Assembly: GCA_900554395.1 (NCBI GenBank)
Contig: USHB01000082.1
Location: 1 to 6,782 of the forward strand
Source: an uncultured Phascolarctobacterium sp.
GTDB taxonomy: Bacteria > Bacillota > Negativicutes > Acidaminococcales > Acidaminococcaceae
Direction: 5' to 3'
Length of the DNA: 6,782 nt
The notes under the pieces are model-generated. The model was not told where the DNA came from. It worked only from the letters and a program-made list of their open reading frames with translations, and did no database searches. Numbering within the stretch: the stretch's first letter is position 1; each line of letters opens with the position of its first letter. A program made the translations under genes and the position numbers. Positions 1 through 6,086 of this stretch are shown here, one piece after another.

Positions 1-14
1 AAGGAAGTAATGTG

Positions 15-39
15 AGCAGCTCTGCGGAGCTGCTTTTTT
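15..39 (+). terminator. Rho-independent terminator of an upstream transcript
   Basis: An 8-bp perfect inverted repeat (AGCAGCTC at 15-22, GAGCTGCT at 27-34) closes on a TGCG tetraloop and runs straight into a T tract at 34-39. This is the textbook form of an intrinsic terminator on the plus strand. It lies just before the dnaX promoter, so it most likely ends whatever lies to the left of the window and insulates dnaX from it. The 14 bases before the hairpin are too few to identify that gene. Confidence 0.85.
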
Positions 40-41
40 AT

Positions 42-70
42 TTTACTTATGCCCGGAAATTTTATATAAT
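42..70 (+). promoter_or_regulatory. Predicted sigma-A type promoter of the dnaX operon
   Basis: A perfect -10 hexamer TATAAT lies at 65-70. A -35-like TTTACT (4 of 6 matches to TTGACA) lies at 42-47, giving an optimal 17-bp spacer. Transcription would begin near 76-78, immediately after the upstream terminator and about 27 nt before the dnaX start codon. The position right behind a terminator and ahead of a co-directional gene cluster supports a real housekeeping promoter. This is prediction from sequence only. Confidence 0.7.
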
Positions 71-89
71 TATTAGGTGAAGATTTTAA

Positions 90-106
90 AGGAGGTGCGG
101 CAGTTG
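90..106 (+). promoter_or_regulatory. Ribosome binding site that fixes a TTG start for dnaX
   Basis: The near-perfect Shine-Dalgarno AGGAGGTG (90-97) stands about 8 nt before TTG at 104-106. Reading from this TTG gives the conserved DnaX N-terminus, with AYVALYRKWRP directly after the initiator. The in-frame GTG at 77 is rejected as the start: it falls at the predicted transcription start, lacks an SD, and would place the SD inside the gene. Confidence 0.85.
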
Positions 107-1168
107 GCATACGTTGCGTTATACAGAAAATGGCGTCCGCAGGGCTTTGATGCGCTGGTAGGGCAGGAAGCGGTGCGCACTGCGCTTACCAATGCGCTGG
201 AGACGGGGCGCATTGCCCATGCATATCTGTTTGCCGGGCCGCGCGGCACAGGCAAAACCAGTACGGCAAAAATTCTGGCCAAGGCTGTTAACTGTGAGCA
301 CGGGCCAACGCCGAACCCCTGCAATACCTGTCAGAATTGCGTGCGCATTAATGACGGCACTTCCATGGATGTGTTTGAAATTGATGCGGCTTCTAACCGC
401 GGCATTGATGAAATCCGCGATTTGCGCGAAAAAGTTGCTTTTGCGCCGGTAAGCGGGCGTTATAAAGTATATATTATCGACGAAGTGCACATGCTGACCA
501 CGGAAGCGTTCAACGCGCTTTTAAAAACGCTTGAAGAACCGCCACCGCATGTAATTTTTATTTTAGCGACGACAGAGCCGCATAAAATACCGGCAACCAT
601 TCATTCACGCTGCCAGCGTTTTGATTTCAGGCGCGTGACGGATGCCGATATTGTAAGGCGCCTGCGTGAAGTGGCCGATGGCAGCGGCATAGCGGCAGAT
701 GATGATGCCTTGCAGCTTATTGCCGTACAGGCAGACGGCGGCATGCGTGATGCGCTGAGCCTTTTGGACCAGTGCGGCGTTATGGCGGACAGAGTAACTG
801 CTGAAACCGTGCGCAGCGTTTTAGGCATTGTCGGGCGTGAAGCCCTGCGTGAACTGGTAAAGGCCATTGGCGAAGGGCAGGTTCCCAAAGCGTTGGAATT
901 GTTGGAAACACTGCTTGCAGGCGGCAAGGATGTTAAGCAGATTATTACCGAGCTTGCAGAATACCTGCGTGCCGTGCTGCTGTATAAAGCATCGCCGGAT
1001 TACCGTGAAATTTACCTTACTGATACGAAAGAAGCCATTGCGGAGCTGGAAGGTTTGTACAGCACAGAGCGCCTGATGGCGGCGGAAGAACGCCTGCACC
1101 AGTGTACAATAGAACTGCGGCAGAGCGTGCGCGGGCGGTCGCATAGCGGCAGAAATGTGCCTGTTTGA
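104..1168 (+). CDS. dnaX: DNA polymerase III subunit gamma/tau, N-terminal part (frameshifted)
   Basis: This is the AAA+ motor subunit of the clamp loader, which opens and loads the DnaN sliding clamp during replication. Numbered from the TTG start, the sequence shows Walker A GPRGTGKT (45-52), a zinc site of four cysteines (C64, C73, C76, C79), Walker B with DEVH (126-129), the sensor-1 region LATTEPHKIP (154-163), the SRC arginine finger (R169) and sensor 2 GGMRDALS (R215). These positions match E. coli DnaX closely. The frame stops after 354 codons, inside the final helix region of the collar domain III. The last 10 or so residues before the TGA do not resemble DnaX, whereas the next frame restores the family pattern (RIAAEMCLFDLC). 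Firmicute DnaX proteins are usually about 550-600 residues, so this is only the front part of a broken gene. Identity is certain; whether the break is real is not. Confidence 0.93.
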   Translation: MAYVALYRKWRPQGFDALVGQEAVRTALTNALETGRIAHAYLFAGPRGTGKTSTAKILAKAVNCEHGPTPNPCNTCQNCVRINDGTSMDVFEIDAASNRGIDEIRDLREKVAFAPVSGRYKVYIIDEVHMLTTEAFNALLKTLEEPPPHVIFILATTEPHKIPATIHSRCQRFDFRRVTDADIVRRLREVADGSGIAADDDALQLIAVQADGGMRDALSLLDQCGVMADRVTAETVRSVLGIVGREALRELVKAIGEGQVPKALELLETLLAGGKDVKQIITELAEYLRAVLLYKASPDYREIYLTDTKEAIAELEGLYSTERLMAAEERLHQCTIELRQSVRGRSHSGRNVPV

Positions 1169-1721
1169 TTTATGCCGCATTGAAGGAAGCACACTTGCTG
1201 CCCTGACAGCGCGCGTGCAGAAACTGGAAGCCATGCTGGCGGGGCAGATGTCTGTGCCGCAGGCTGTACCGCTTCAGCAATATCAGCCTGTACCGCAAAT
1301 GCCGGCAATGCAGGAAAAAACTGTACCGGCGCAGTATCAGCCGGTGCTGGAAACTGTAACACAACAGCCTAAATTTGGTTACGTTGCAGCAGAAGAACAC
1401 GGCATACAGTTTGATGAAGAGCCGCAGCAGAAGGCGTTGCAACAGAAAACTGCCCCGGCTGAACCTGTAAGCACGCAGCCAAAACAGCCTGCACCGCCTA
1501 AAACAGAAAATACACCAAAAGCCACATTTACGCCTGCCCCGGCACCGCAGGGAGATGCCGCAGCGGCTGAAGAACTTTGGCAGCAGGTACTGGAAATTTT
1601 AAAATCCGAAAAGAAACGCTCGATGGTGGCCTGTGCCGCCGGTGCACAGCCGCTATTCCACCAATACCTTCCCCAGCTGGGAACGGGCGCACCCCAACCG
1701 CTACACCATCCACAACGGTGA
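1140..1721 (+). pseudogene. dnaX: dnaX middle part, shifted into a second reading frame
   Basis: This segment continues DnaX in the frame one base ahead of the N-terminal part. It opens with RIAAEMCLFDLC, which fits the end of collar domain III, then a coiled segment (TLAALTARVQKLEAML). A proline-, glutamine- and alanine-rich linker follows (about 1252-1560), in which QYQPV occurs twice. Next comes the start of the C-terminal tau-type domain ([23 protein letters not shown], about 1567-1637). DnaX-like sequence ends near 1640-1650. From there to the TGA at 1719-1721 the frame reads out-of-frame codons of the glutamate-synthase-like insert, so the last 24 or so residues are nonsense. There is no ribosome binding site before the first ATG of this frame (1155), so independent translation is unlikely. 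The piece is best read as part of one gene with the flanking parts. Confidence 0.8.
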
Positions 1722-1755
1722 AATCAACACCATCCATGGCAACTGCAAGCGCATG
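1642..1755 (+). other. Glutamate synthase (GltB) amidotransferase fragment embedded in dnaX
   Basis: Read from 1642 in a third frame, 38 codons give [20 protein letters not shown] followed by [14 protein letters not shown]. This is the hallmark stretch of the class-II glutamine amidotransferase domain at the start of the glutamate synthase large subunit; HNGEIN is its conserved glutamine-site motif. It has no place in DnaX. There is no start, no catalytic N-terminal cysteine and nothing further of GltB on either side, so the fragment has no function of its own. About 26 of the 38 codons end in C (ACC, AAC, ATC, CAC), quite unlike the surrounding dnaX codons, which hints at a different source genome or a highly expressed donor gene. 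The junctions are approximate: left near 1640-1652, right near 1741-1757. GltB identity is strong by motif; the origin, assembly chimera or true insertion, cannot be settled here. Confidence 0.85.
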
Positions 1756-1956
1756 AATGCCGATGATTATAAAAAGGCTTTTGAAGCGGTTTTGCTGCGC
1801 CTTGCGCGCTGCGAGGTAAGGCTGAACTGCGTGGAAGAAGCAAATTATGCGCCAAAACCTGCCGTGCCGGCAGCAGCCCCCAAACAGGAGGAAGAACTGG
1901 AACCGGTTGTAAAAAAAGCGATGGAGGCTTTTGGCGGCACTTTACAAAAACTGTAA
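1756..1956 (+). pseudogene. dnaX: dnaX C-terminal end, in a third reading frame
   Basis: After the GltB-like block, sequence typical of a DnaX tail resumes: [19 protein letters not shown], then [10 protein letters not shown]. An alanine/proline linker with an acidic patch follows, and the end is [15 protein letters not shown] before TAA at 1954-1956. In Firmicute DnaX this tau-type C-terminal part follows a short beta-rich stretch that is missing here, so the insert seems to have replaced some native codons rather than simply interrupting them. The frame is shared with the GltB fragment but differs from both earlier dnaX parts. No ribosome binding site precedes it. The stop lies 24 nt before ybaB, the spacing expected of an intact dnaX-ybaB junction, which supports this being the true gene end. 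Family placement rests on position and general resemblance more than on motifs. Confidence 0.7.
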
Positions 1957-1980
1957 ACACATTTAAGGAGGAGTTTATTT

Positions 1981-2307
1981 ATGTTTAACCCCGGAATGGC
2001 AAATATGCAGGGTATGATGAAAAAAGTACAGAAAATGCAGCAGGACATGCTGAAATTGCAGGAAGACCTGAAAAACCGCACTGTTGAAGCAACTGCAGGC
2101 GGCGGTGCCGTTACCGTTGTGGCTACCGGCCGCAAAACCATTGAAAAAATTACCATCGCGCCGAGCGCTGTTGACCCGGACGATGTAGAAATGCTGGAAG
2201 ACCTTGTTACTACTGCCGTTAATGAAGCAATGCGCAAGGTTGAAGAAATGACTGAAAAAGAAATGGGCAAACTGACTGGCGGCATGAAACTGCCGGGCAT
2301 GTTCTGA
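1981..2307 (+). CDS. ybaB: YbaB/EbfC family nucleoid-associated protein
   Basis: This is a 108-residue DNA-binding protein of the YbaB/EbfC family, small dimeric proteins that coat the nucleoid and are nearly always encoded between dnaX and recR. The N-terminus is methionine-rich and helical ([25 protein letters not shown]). The family core then follows: [23 protein letters not shown] (about residues 37-59) and the closing [28 protein letters not shown] helix. Family length is about 100-110 residues, so it is complete. A strong SD (AAGGAGGAG, 1965-1973) sits 9 nt before the ATG. The gene shares the dnaX transcript, since no promoter or terminator is visible in the 24-nt gap, and it is followed by recR after one base. 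The exact cellular role of the family remains loosely defined. Confidence 0.95.
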   Translation: MFNPGMANMQGMMKKVQKMQQDMLKLQEDLKNRTVEATAGGGAVTVVATGRKTIEKITIAPSAVDPDDVEMLEDLVTTAVNEAMRKVEEMTEKEMGKLTGGMKLPGMF

Positions 2308-2308
2308 T

Positions 2309-2908
2309 ATGGCGCGCCTGATACGCCCTTTGGCTAACCTGCATGAACAGCTGCGGCGTTTGCCGGGCATTGGTTCCAAAACGGCTTTGCGCCTTGCCTA
2401 TCATATTATCAATATGCCGGCGGAGGACGTACAGCACCTTGCAGCAGCGCTTGTTGATGCCAAACGGCAGGTATGCCTGTGCCGTACCTGCTATAACTTA
2501 AGCGATAAGCCGGAGTGCGAAATTTGCAGCGACCCCGGGCGCGATAAAAGCATTATCTGCGTGGTAGAGCAGCCGCAGGATGTAATGGCAATGGAACGCA
2601 GCCGCGGTTACAAAGGCTTGTACCATGTTTTGCACGGCGTGCTTTCGCCTTTGGACGGCATTGGCCCGGATAACCTGCGCATTAAGGAACTTTTGCGCCG
2701 TTTGCAGCAGGGTGAGGTAAAAGAAGTGATTCTGGCTACCAATTCCAATGTTGAAGGTGAAGCAACTGCGGCATATCTTGTGCAGCTGTTAAAACCGCTG
2801 GGCGTTGTAACCAGCCGCATTGCGCATGGGCTGCCTGTTGGCGGCGATTTGGAATACGCCGATGAGCTGACTTTGGCGCGTGCGCTGGAAAACAGGCTGC
2901 GTTTATAA
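2309..2908 (+). CDS. recR: Recombination mediator protein RecR
   Basis: RecR works with RecO (and RecF) to load RecA onto SSB-coated single-stranded DNA at gaps and stalled forks. The 199-residue protein has the usual full length and domain order. A helix-hairpin-helix ([17 protein letters not shown], about 17-33) comes first, then a four-cysteine zinc finger (C58, C61, C70, C73; C56 is an extra cysteine). The TOPRIM domain starts at [16 protein letters not shown] with its conserved E87 and includes the [15 protein letters not shown] segment. The conserved C-terminal tail [20 protein letters not shown] closes the protein. The ATG begins one base after the ybaB stop, with no good SD of its own, so translation is probably coupled to ybaB. 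Confidence 0.97.
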   Translation: MARLIRPLANLHEQLRRLPGIGSKTALRLAYHIINMPAEDVQHLAAALVDAKRQVCLCRTCYNLSDKPECEICSDPGRDKSIICVVEQPQDVMAMERSRGYKGLYHVLHGVLSPLDGIGPDNLRIKELLRRLQQGEVKEVILATNSNVEGEATAAYLVQLLKPLGVVTSRIAHGLPVGGDLEYADELTLARALENRLRL

Positions 2909-2924
2909 GAAAGGCGATTGATTA

Positions 2925-3248
2925 ATGGAAGAAGCTGAAAACGCCGTCAGGGAAATTGGCACGGCAGCTATTGATGCTGTGCAGGGGCTTGATTCCGCTA
3001 CGCTGGAAGGTTCGCTGCCTTTTATTGCCGGCGTGCTGATTTTTCTGATAGTTGTTAAATTTTTTTCGCTGCCGTTTAAACTTGTCTGGAACGGCATTGT
3101 CGGTGCAGCCGTGCTGTGGCTGGTAAACCTTGTGGGCGCCGCCGTAAGCTTTGGCATGAAAATAACCGTTGTTAAAGCCTTAATTGCCGGTGTTTTTGGA
3201 GTGCCTGGCTTATTAGCCGTGCTGTGCTGGGAAATATTTATAAAGTAA
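2925..3248 (+). CDS. bofA: BofA-family (pro-sigma-K processing inhibitor) integral membrane protein
   Basis: This is a 107-residue hydrophobic protein. After a short soluble N-terminus (about 1-29), three membrane segments are visible, roughly at 30-51, 53-76 and 81-106. The block PFKLVWNGIVGAAVLWLVNLVG followed by KALIAGVFGVPGLLAVL is the BofA family pattern. In Bacillus, BofA inhibits the membrane protease SpoIVFB and delays sigma-K activation in the mother cell, and bofA lies just after recR there too. Whether this organism sporulates cannot be told from the window, and BofA-like genes also occur in Firmicutes that do not obviously sporulate. The start has a modest SD (GAAAGG, about 2909-2914) and follows the recR stop by 16 nt, so it is the last gene of the operon, just before the hairpin at 3252. 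The family call is firm; sporulation function is only inferred. Confidence 0.85.
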   Translation: MEEAENAVREIGTAAIDAVQGLDSATLEGSLPFIAGVLIFLIVVKFFSLPFKLVWNGIVGAAVLWLVNLVGAAVSFGMKITVVKALIAGVFGVPGLLAVLCWEIFIK

Positions 3249-3251
3249 ATT

Positions 3252-3287
3252 AATAAACCCTCCGCTTTTGCGGAGGGTTTATTTTTT
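3252..3287. terminator. Shared terminator between convergent operons
   Basis: A perfect 14-bp inverted repeat (AATAAACCCTCCGC at 3252-3265, complement at 3270-3283) closes on a TTTT loop. On the plus strand it runs into further T residues to 3287 and ends the dnaX-bofA transcript. On the minus strand the exit side is T-rich though interrupted, and potD stops 45 nt before the hairpin, so it probably terminates the pot operon as well. The GC core (CCCTCCGC) flanked by A/T pairs is typical of bidirectional intrinsic terminators. Confidence 0.9.
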
Positions 3288-3331
3288 GGTTGTATGGTTT
3301 AAATTTTTAACAGTTCAGAACTTAACGGCAA

Positions 3332-4402
3332 TTATTTTGCGGTTTTAAGTTCAGTCCAGTAACGGTCATACATAGGTAGTGCTTCGCCGATATCAATGAG
3401 CCATTCGCCTTTGTCGATATTTTCCATACCGATTTTCAGCATCGGGTCATTTTTAAATTCTTCGCTGTGGAATTCCTGAGCTTTTTCGTTCGGGTCGTTG
3501 TAGCCGATGTATTCATAGTTTTTAGCGCTGATTTGCGGGTCATAAATGAAGTTGATGAATTTTTCGGCAAGTTCCTTATGTTTTGCGCCTTTGGGAATAG
3601 CAAAGGTATCAGCCCAGATGGTTGCGCCTTCTTTAGGCACTACAAAGCCGATGTTGGGGTTGTCTTTTAAAGTGTAGCTGGCATCGCCGGTCCACATTGT
3701 GCCAATCCATGCTTCTTCGGCAATGAATTTCTGTTTGATGGTATCGGTATCAAACGCAAGCACGTTAGGAGCAAGCGCTTTCAAATCCTGAAATGCTTTT
3801 TCAACCTGCGCCGGGTCGGTGCTGTTGTTGGAGAAGCCGTTTTTCTTCAAGGCCATGCCGATGGTTTCGCGGCTGTCATTCAAAAGAATCAGGCGGCCTG
3901 CATATTCAGGGTTCCACAAATCTTCCCAGCTGTCGGGAATGTCTTTAACATAGTTTTTGTTGTAGGCAATGCCGGTAATGCCCCAGGTGTAAACCAGGCT
4001 GTGGTCGCCGGTAGGGTCATAAACAGGCGCTTTTAAAGTGCTTACAATGTTTTTGGCGTTGGGGATGTTGTCCATGTTCATTTTTTCAAGCAAATCAAGT
4101 TTGAGCATGGTGGCAACCATATAGTCGGAAGGCTGGATTACATCGTACTGCGCGCCGCCTGCCTGAATTTTGGCCAGAAGTTCTTCGTTGTTGGCAAATA
4201 CGTCGTAATTAACTTTGCAGTTATATTGCTTTTCAAATTCGGCAATTACTTCCGGGTCAAAGTTATCTGCCCAGCTGAAGAGGTTAAGCACCTGCTGTTC
4301 TCCTCCCGCTGCTGCGTCTTTCTTTTCTGTGTCGCCGCCGCAGCCTGTCAGGAAGAGGGCTATGGTCAGTACGGAAATGAGAAAGAACAAGAGTTTTTTC
4401 AT
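3332..4402 (-). CDS. potD: Spermidine/putrescine ABC transporter substrate-binding lipoprotein
   Basis: PotD captures polyamines outside the cytoplasmic membrane and hands them to PotBC. With the start at 4402 the protein has 356 residues. It begins with a lipoprotein signal peptide (MKKLLFFLISVLTIALF) and lipobox LTGC, with the lipidated cysteine at 21. The mature part follows the PotD fold. Residues equivalent to the polyamine-binding set of E. coli PotD are present: W44, Y94, D176 and E179 (in NDSRE), W237, W263 and D265 (in IWADTFAIP), and Y301. This supports true polyamine binding, although spermidine and putrescine cannot be told apart. An upstream in-frame ATG at 4412-4414 would add MIYK but would touch the SD (AAAGGA, 4415-4420 with the overlapping A), so 4402 is preferred. 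It is the last gene of the pot operon, about 50 nt after potC, and ends before the shared hairpin. Confidence 0.95.
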   Translation of the reverse strand: MKKLLFFLISVLTIALFLTGCGGDTEKKDAAAGGEQQVLNLFSWADNFDPEVIAEFEKQYNCKVNYDVFANNEELLAKIQAGGAQYDVIQPSDYMVATMLKLDLLEKMNMDNIPNAKNIVSTLKAPVYDPTGDHSLVYTWGITGIAYNKNYVKDIPDSWEDLWNPEYAGRLILLNDSRETIGMALKKNGFSNNSTDPAQVEKAFQDLKALAPNVLAFDTDTIKQKFIAEEAWIGTMWTGDASYTLKDNPNIGFVVPKEGATIWADTFAIPKGAKHKELAEKFINFIYDPQISAKNYEYIGYNDPNEKAQEFHSEEFKNDPMLKIGMENIDKGEWLIDIGEALPMYDRYWTELKTAK

Positions 4403-4453
4403 TTTGTAAATCATCCTTTCTTTATTTGGTTTTATTGAACCGTCTCTGCGGCA

Positions 4454-5248
4454 TCAATCTTTGTTTTTGCTGCCGTGCTGGGGCTGCAAAATCTGTGCGA
4501 TGACAACCAGCGAAATGGTTGCGCACATCAACAGAGTGGAAAGTGCGTTTATTTCCGGGGAAATGCCGCGTTTTACCATGGCGTAGATGTACAGCGGCAA
4601 TGTGGTGGAGTTCGGCCCTGCCACAAAGAAGCTGATGATAAAGTCATCAATGGAAAGGGTAAAGGCAATAAGCGCGCCAGCTACAATGCCCGGCATTGCC
4701 AGCGGCAGTGTAATGTAGCGGAAGGTCTGGAACGGAGTTGCATATAAATCCATGGCGGCCTGTTCCAGTTCATGACGCATGCCTTCCAGTCTGGCGTTTA
4801 CGGTAATTACAACAAACGAAAGGCAGAAGGTAATGTGCGCCAGTATCAGCGTTGTTTTGCCGAGCGGAACCTGCGTTTGGGCAAACAGCACCAGCAGCGA
4901 CAGGCCCATAACTATTTCCGGTATAAGTATCGGCAGGTATAAAAGGCCGTTAATAACAGGCTTGCATTTATACTGGTATTTGTTGAGCGCGATAGCGGCA
5001 ATGGTTCCTAAAACCGTGCTTACAACGGTGCTGATAACGGCAATGAACAGGCTGTTCATTAAAGCCTCAAGCACGCGGCGGTTGGTAAACAGGGTTTTGT
5101 ACCAGTCAAGCGTAAAGCCTGTCCAAACCGCATTAATGCGTGATTCGTTAAAAGAGTACAGCGCAAGTATTAAAAGAGGCAGGTACAAAAATGCCAGTAT
5201 TACAAGCGAGTAGGCAAGCAGGAGATGGCTACGCCACGTCTTTTGCAT
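4454..5248 (-). CDS. potC: Spermidine/putrescine ABC transporter permease PotC
   Basis: This is a 264-residue inner-membrane permease that pairs with PotB to form the polyamine channel. Six membrane segments are visible, roughly at 8-31, 63-88, 100-122, 131-150, 183-207 and 235-253. The cytoplasmic EAA loop that docks onto the ATPase runs from E162 (EQAAMDLYATP) to the LPLAMPG ending at 187. It is followed by the PotC-typical FTLSIDDFIISFF. The length is normal for the family. The ATG overlaps the end of potB by 20 nt and has a good SD (AGGAAGGGGG on the minus strand) 8 nt upstream, inside potB. It ends with a lysine-rich SKNKD tail. Confidence 0.96.
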   Translation of the reverse strand: MQKTWRSHLLLAYSLVILAFLYLPLLILALYSFNESRINAVWTGFTLDWYKTLFTNRRVLEALMNSLFIAVISTVVSTVLGTIAAIALNKYQYKCKPVINGLLYLPILIPEIVMGLSLLVLFAQTQVPLGKTTLILAHITFCLSFVVITVNARLEGMRHELEQAAMDLYATPFQTFRYITLPLAMPGIVAGALIAFTLSIDDFIISFFVAGPNSTTLPLYIYAMVKRGISPEINALSTLLMCATISLVVIAQILQPQHGSKNKD

Positions 5249-6086
5249 CGGCTTTACCCCCTTCCTGCGATTGCAGCGCTTTGTAGTAAAGAATAATCAG
5301 CACCAGGCTCATTACTGCCAGCACAATGGAAAGCGCCGAACCAAAAGGCCAGTCGCGCGCGGCGAGGAACTGGTTTTGGATAAGATTGCCGATAAGTGCG
5401 GATTTTGCGCCGCCCATAACGTCCGGCACAACGAACATGCCGAGCGAGGAGATGAAAACAAGGATTGTGCCTGCGGCAATGCCGGGCATCGTCAGCGGCA
5501 GCGTAATTTTGCGGAATGCCGTTAACGGCGATGCGCCGAGGTCGCTGGCTGCTTCCAGAAGGCGCAGGTCAAGCTGCTCGATGGAAACATAAATCGGCAG
5601 TACCATAAACGGCAGCAGGGCGTAAATCATGCCCAGCATAACGGCTGCATCGTTGTAAAGCATCTGCAAAGGCTGGTCGATAAGGCCGAGTTTCATCAAA
5701 AGGGTATTAACCACGCCCTGTGTACGCAGAATGATAACCCATGCGTATGAACGGATTAAAAAGTTAATCCAGAAAGGAATCATAACCAGTATCAGCCCCG
5801 GCTGCTGCCATTTTTTGGGCAGGCGGGCGATAAAATATGCTAGCGGGTAGCCCATAATAATGGTAGCTACGGTTGTGATAACTGCAACCACAAGCGTATC
5901 GGCAAAAATTTGTAAATATAAAGGTTCTAAAAAGCGCAGATAATTATTAAAGGTAAAATCAAAAATTATTTGCCCGTAAGGCGTGCGTCCGGCAAAGGAT
6001 ACGGCAACAACAATGAGAAGCGGGATAACGAAAAAGATGCTCAACCACAGCATTGCCGGAGCAACCATCAGTTTTCCGTTTTTCAT
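5229..6086 (-). CDS. potB: Spermidine/putrescine ABC transporter permease PotB
   Basis: This is a 285-residue permease, the partner of PotC. Membrane segments lie at about 8-31, 62-88, 97-120, 147-169, 203-225 and 250-268. The EAA loop reads [14 protein letters not shown] (from E178) to LPLTMPG (196-202). The segments [14 protein letters not shown] and [14 protein letters not shown] are characteristic of PotB proteins. Length is as expected. The start codon overlaps the potA stop in an ATGA arrangement (6083-6086), with GAGGTGA as SD about 10 nt upstream, so potA and potB translation are likely coupled. Confidence 0.96.
   Translation of the reverse strand: MKNGKLMVAPAMLWLSIFFVIPLLIVVAVSFAGRTPYGQIIFDFTFNNYLRFLEPLYLQIFADTLVVAVITTVATIIMGYPLAYFIARLPKKWQQPGLILVMIPFWINFLIRSYAWVIILRTQGVVNTLLMKLGLIDQPLQMLYNDAAVMLGMIYALLPFMVLPIYVSIEQLDLRLLEAASDLGASPLTAFRKITLPLTMPGIAAGTILVFISSLGMFVVPDVMGGAKSALIGNLIQNQFLAARDWPFGSALSIVLAVMSLVLIILYYKALQSQEGGKADAKDVA

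Noticed and set aside
77..103. GTG at 77 as the dnaX start
   Set aside because: It lies at the predicted transcription start and has no Shine-Dalgarno; the strong SD at 90-97 points to TTG 104, which also gives the conserved DnaX N-terminus.
1154..1172. Programmed +1 frameshift at GTT TGA, by analogy with the CTT TGA site of prfB
   Set aside because: There is no SD-like stimulator just upstream, and the conserved residues IAAEMCLF are already in the second frame before this stop, so the frame change must occur earlier, near 1131-1142.
821..1234. Long minus-strand open frames over dnaX, ybaB and recR
   Set aside because: They are antisense to well-supported genes, low in recognisable motifs and lack ribosome binding sites; they are coding shadows.
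1311..1325. A6 run in the dnaX linker as a -1 slippery site like that making gamma in E. coli
   Set aside because: The run is GGAAAAAAC with zero-frame codons GAA AAA ACT, so it does not form an X XXY YYZ heptamer, and no strong downstream hairpin is evident. It also cannot correct either observed frame change.
1633..1956. An independent small gene beginning at GTG 1633 (GltB-like plus tail)
   Set aside because: No ribosome binding site, no GltB catalytic start, and the second half belongs to DnaX; it is a junction product rather than a gene.
4215..4438. Plus-strand open frames across the potD start
   Set aside because: They are antisense to the PotD signal peptide and mature N-terminus, cysteine- and phenylalanine-rich in the way reversed codons of a lipoprotein signal appear, with no family resemblance.
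4444..4480. Possible hairpin (CGGCA/TGCCG) near the potC stop as an intra-operon terminator or processing site
   Set aside because: Only a 5-bp stem with a long loop and no T tract on the minus strand; too weak to support.
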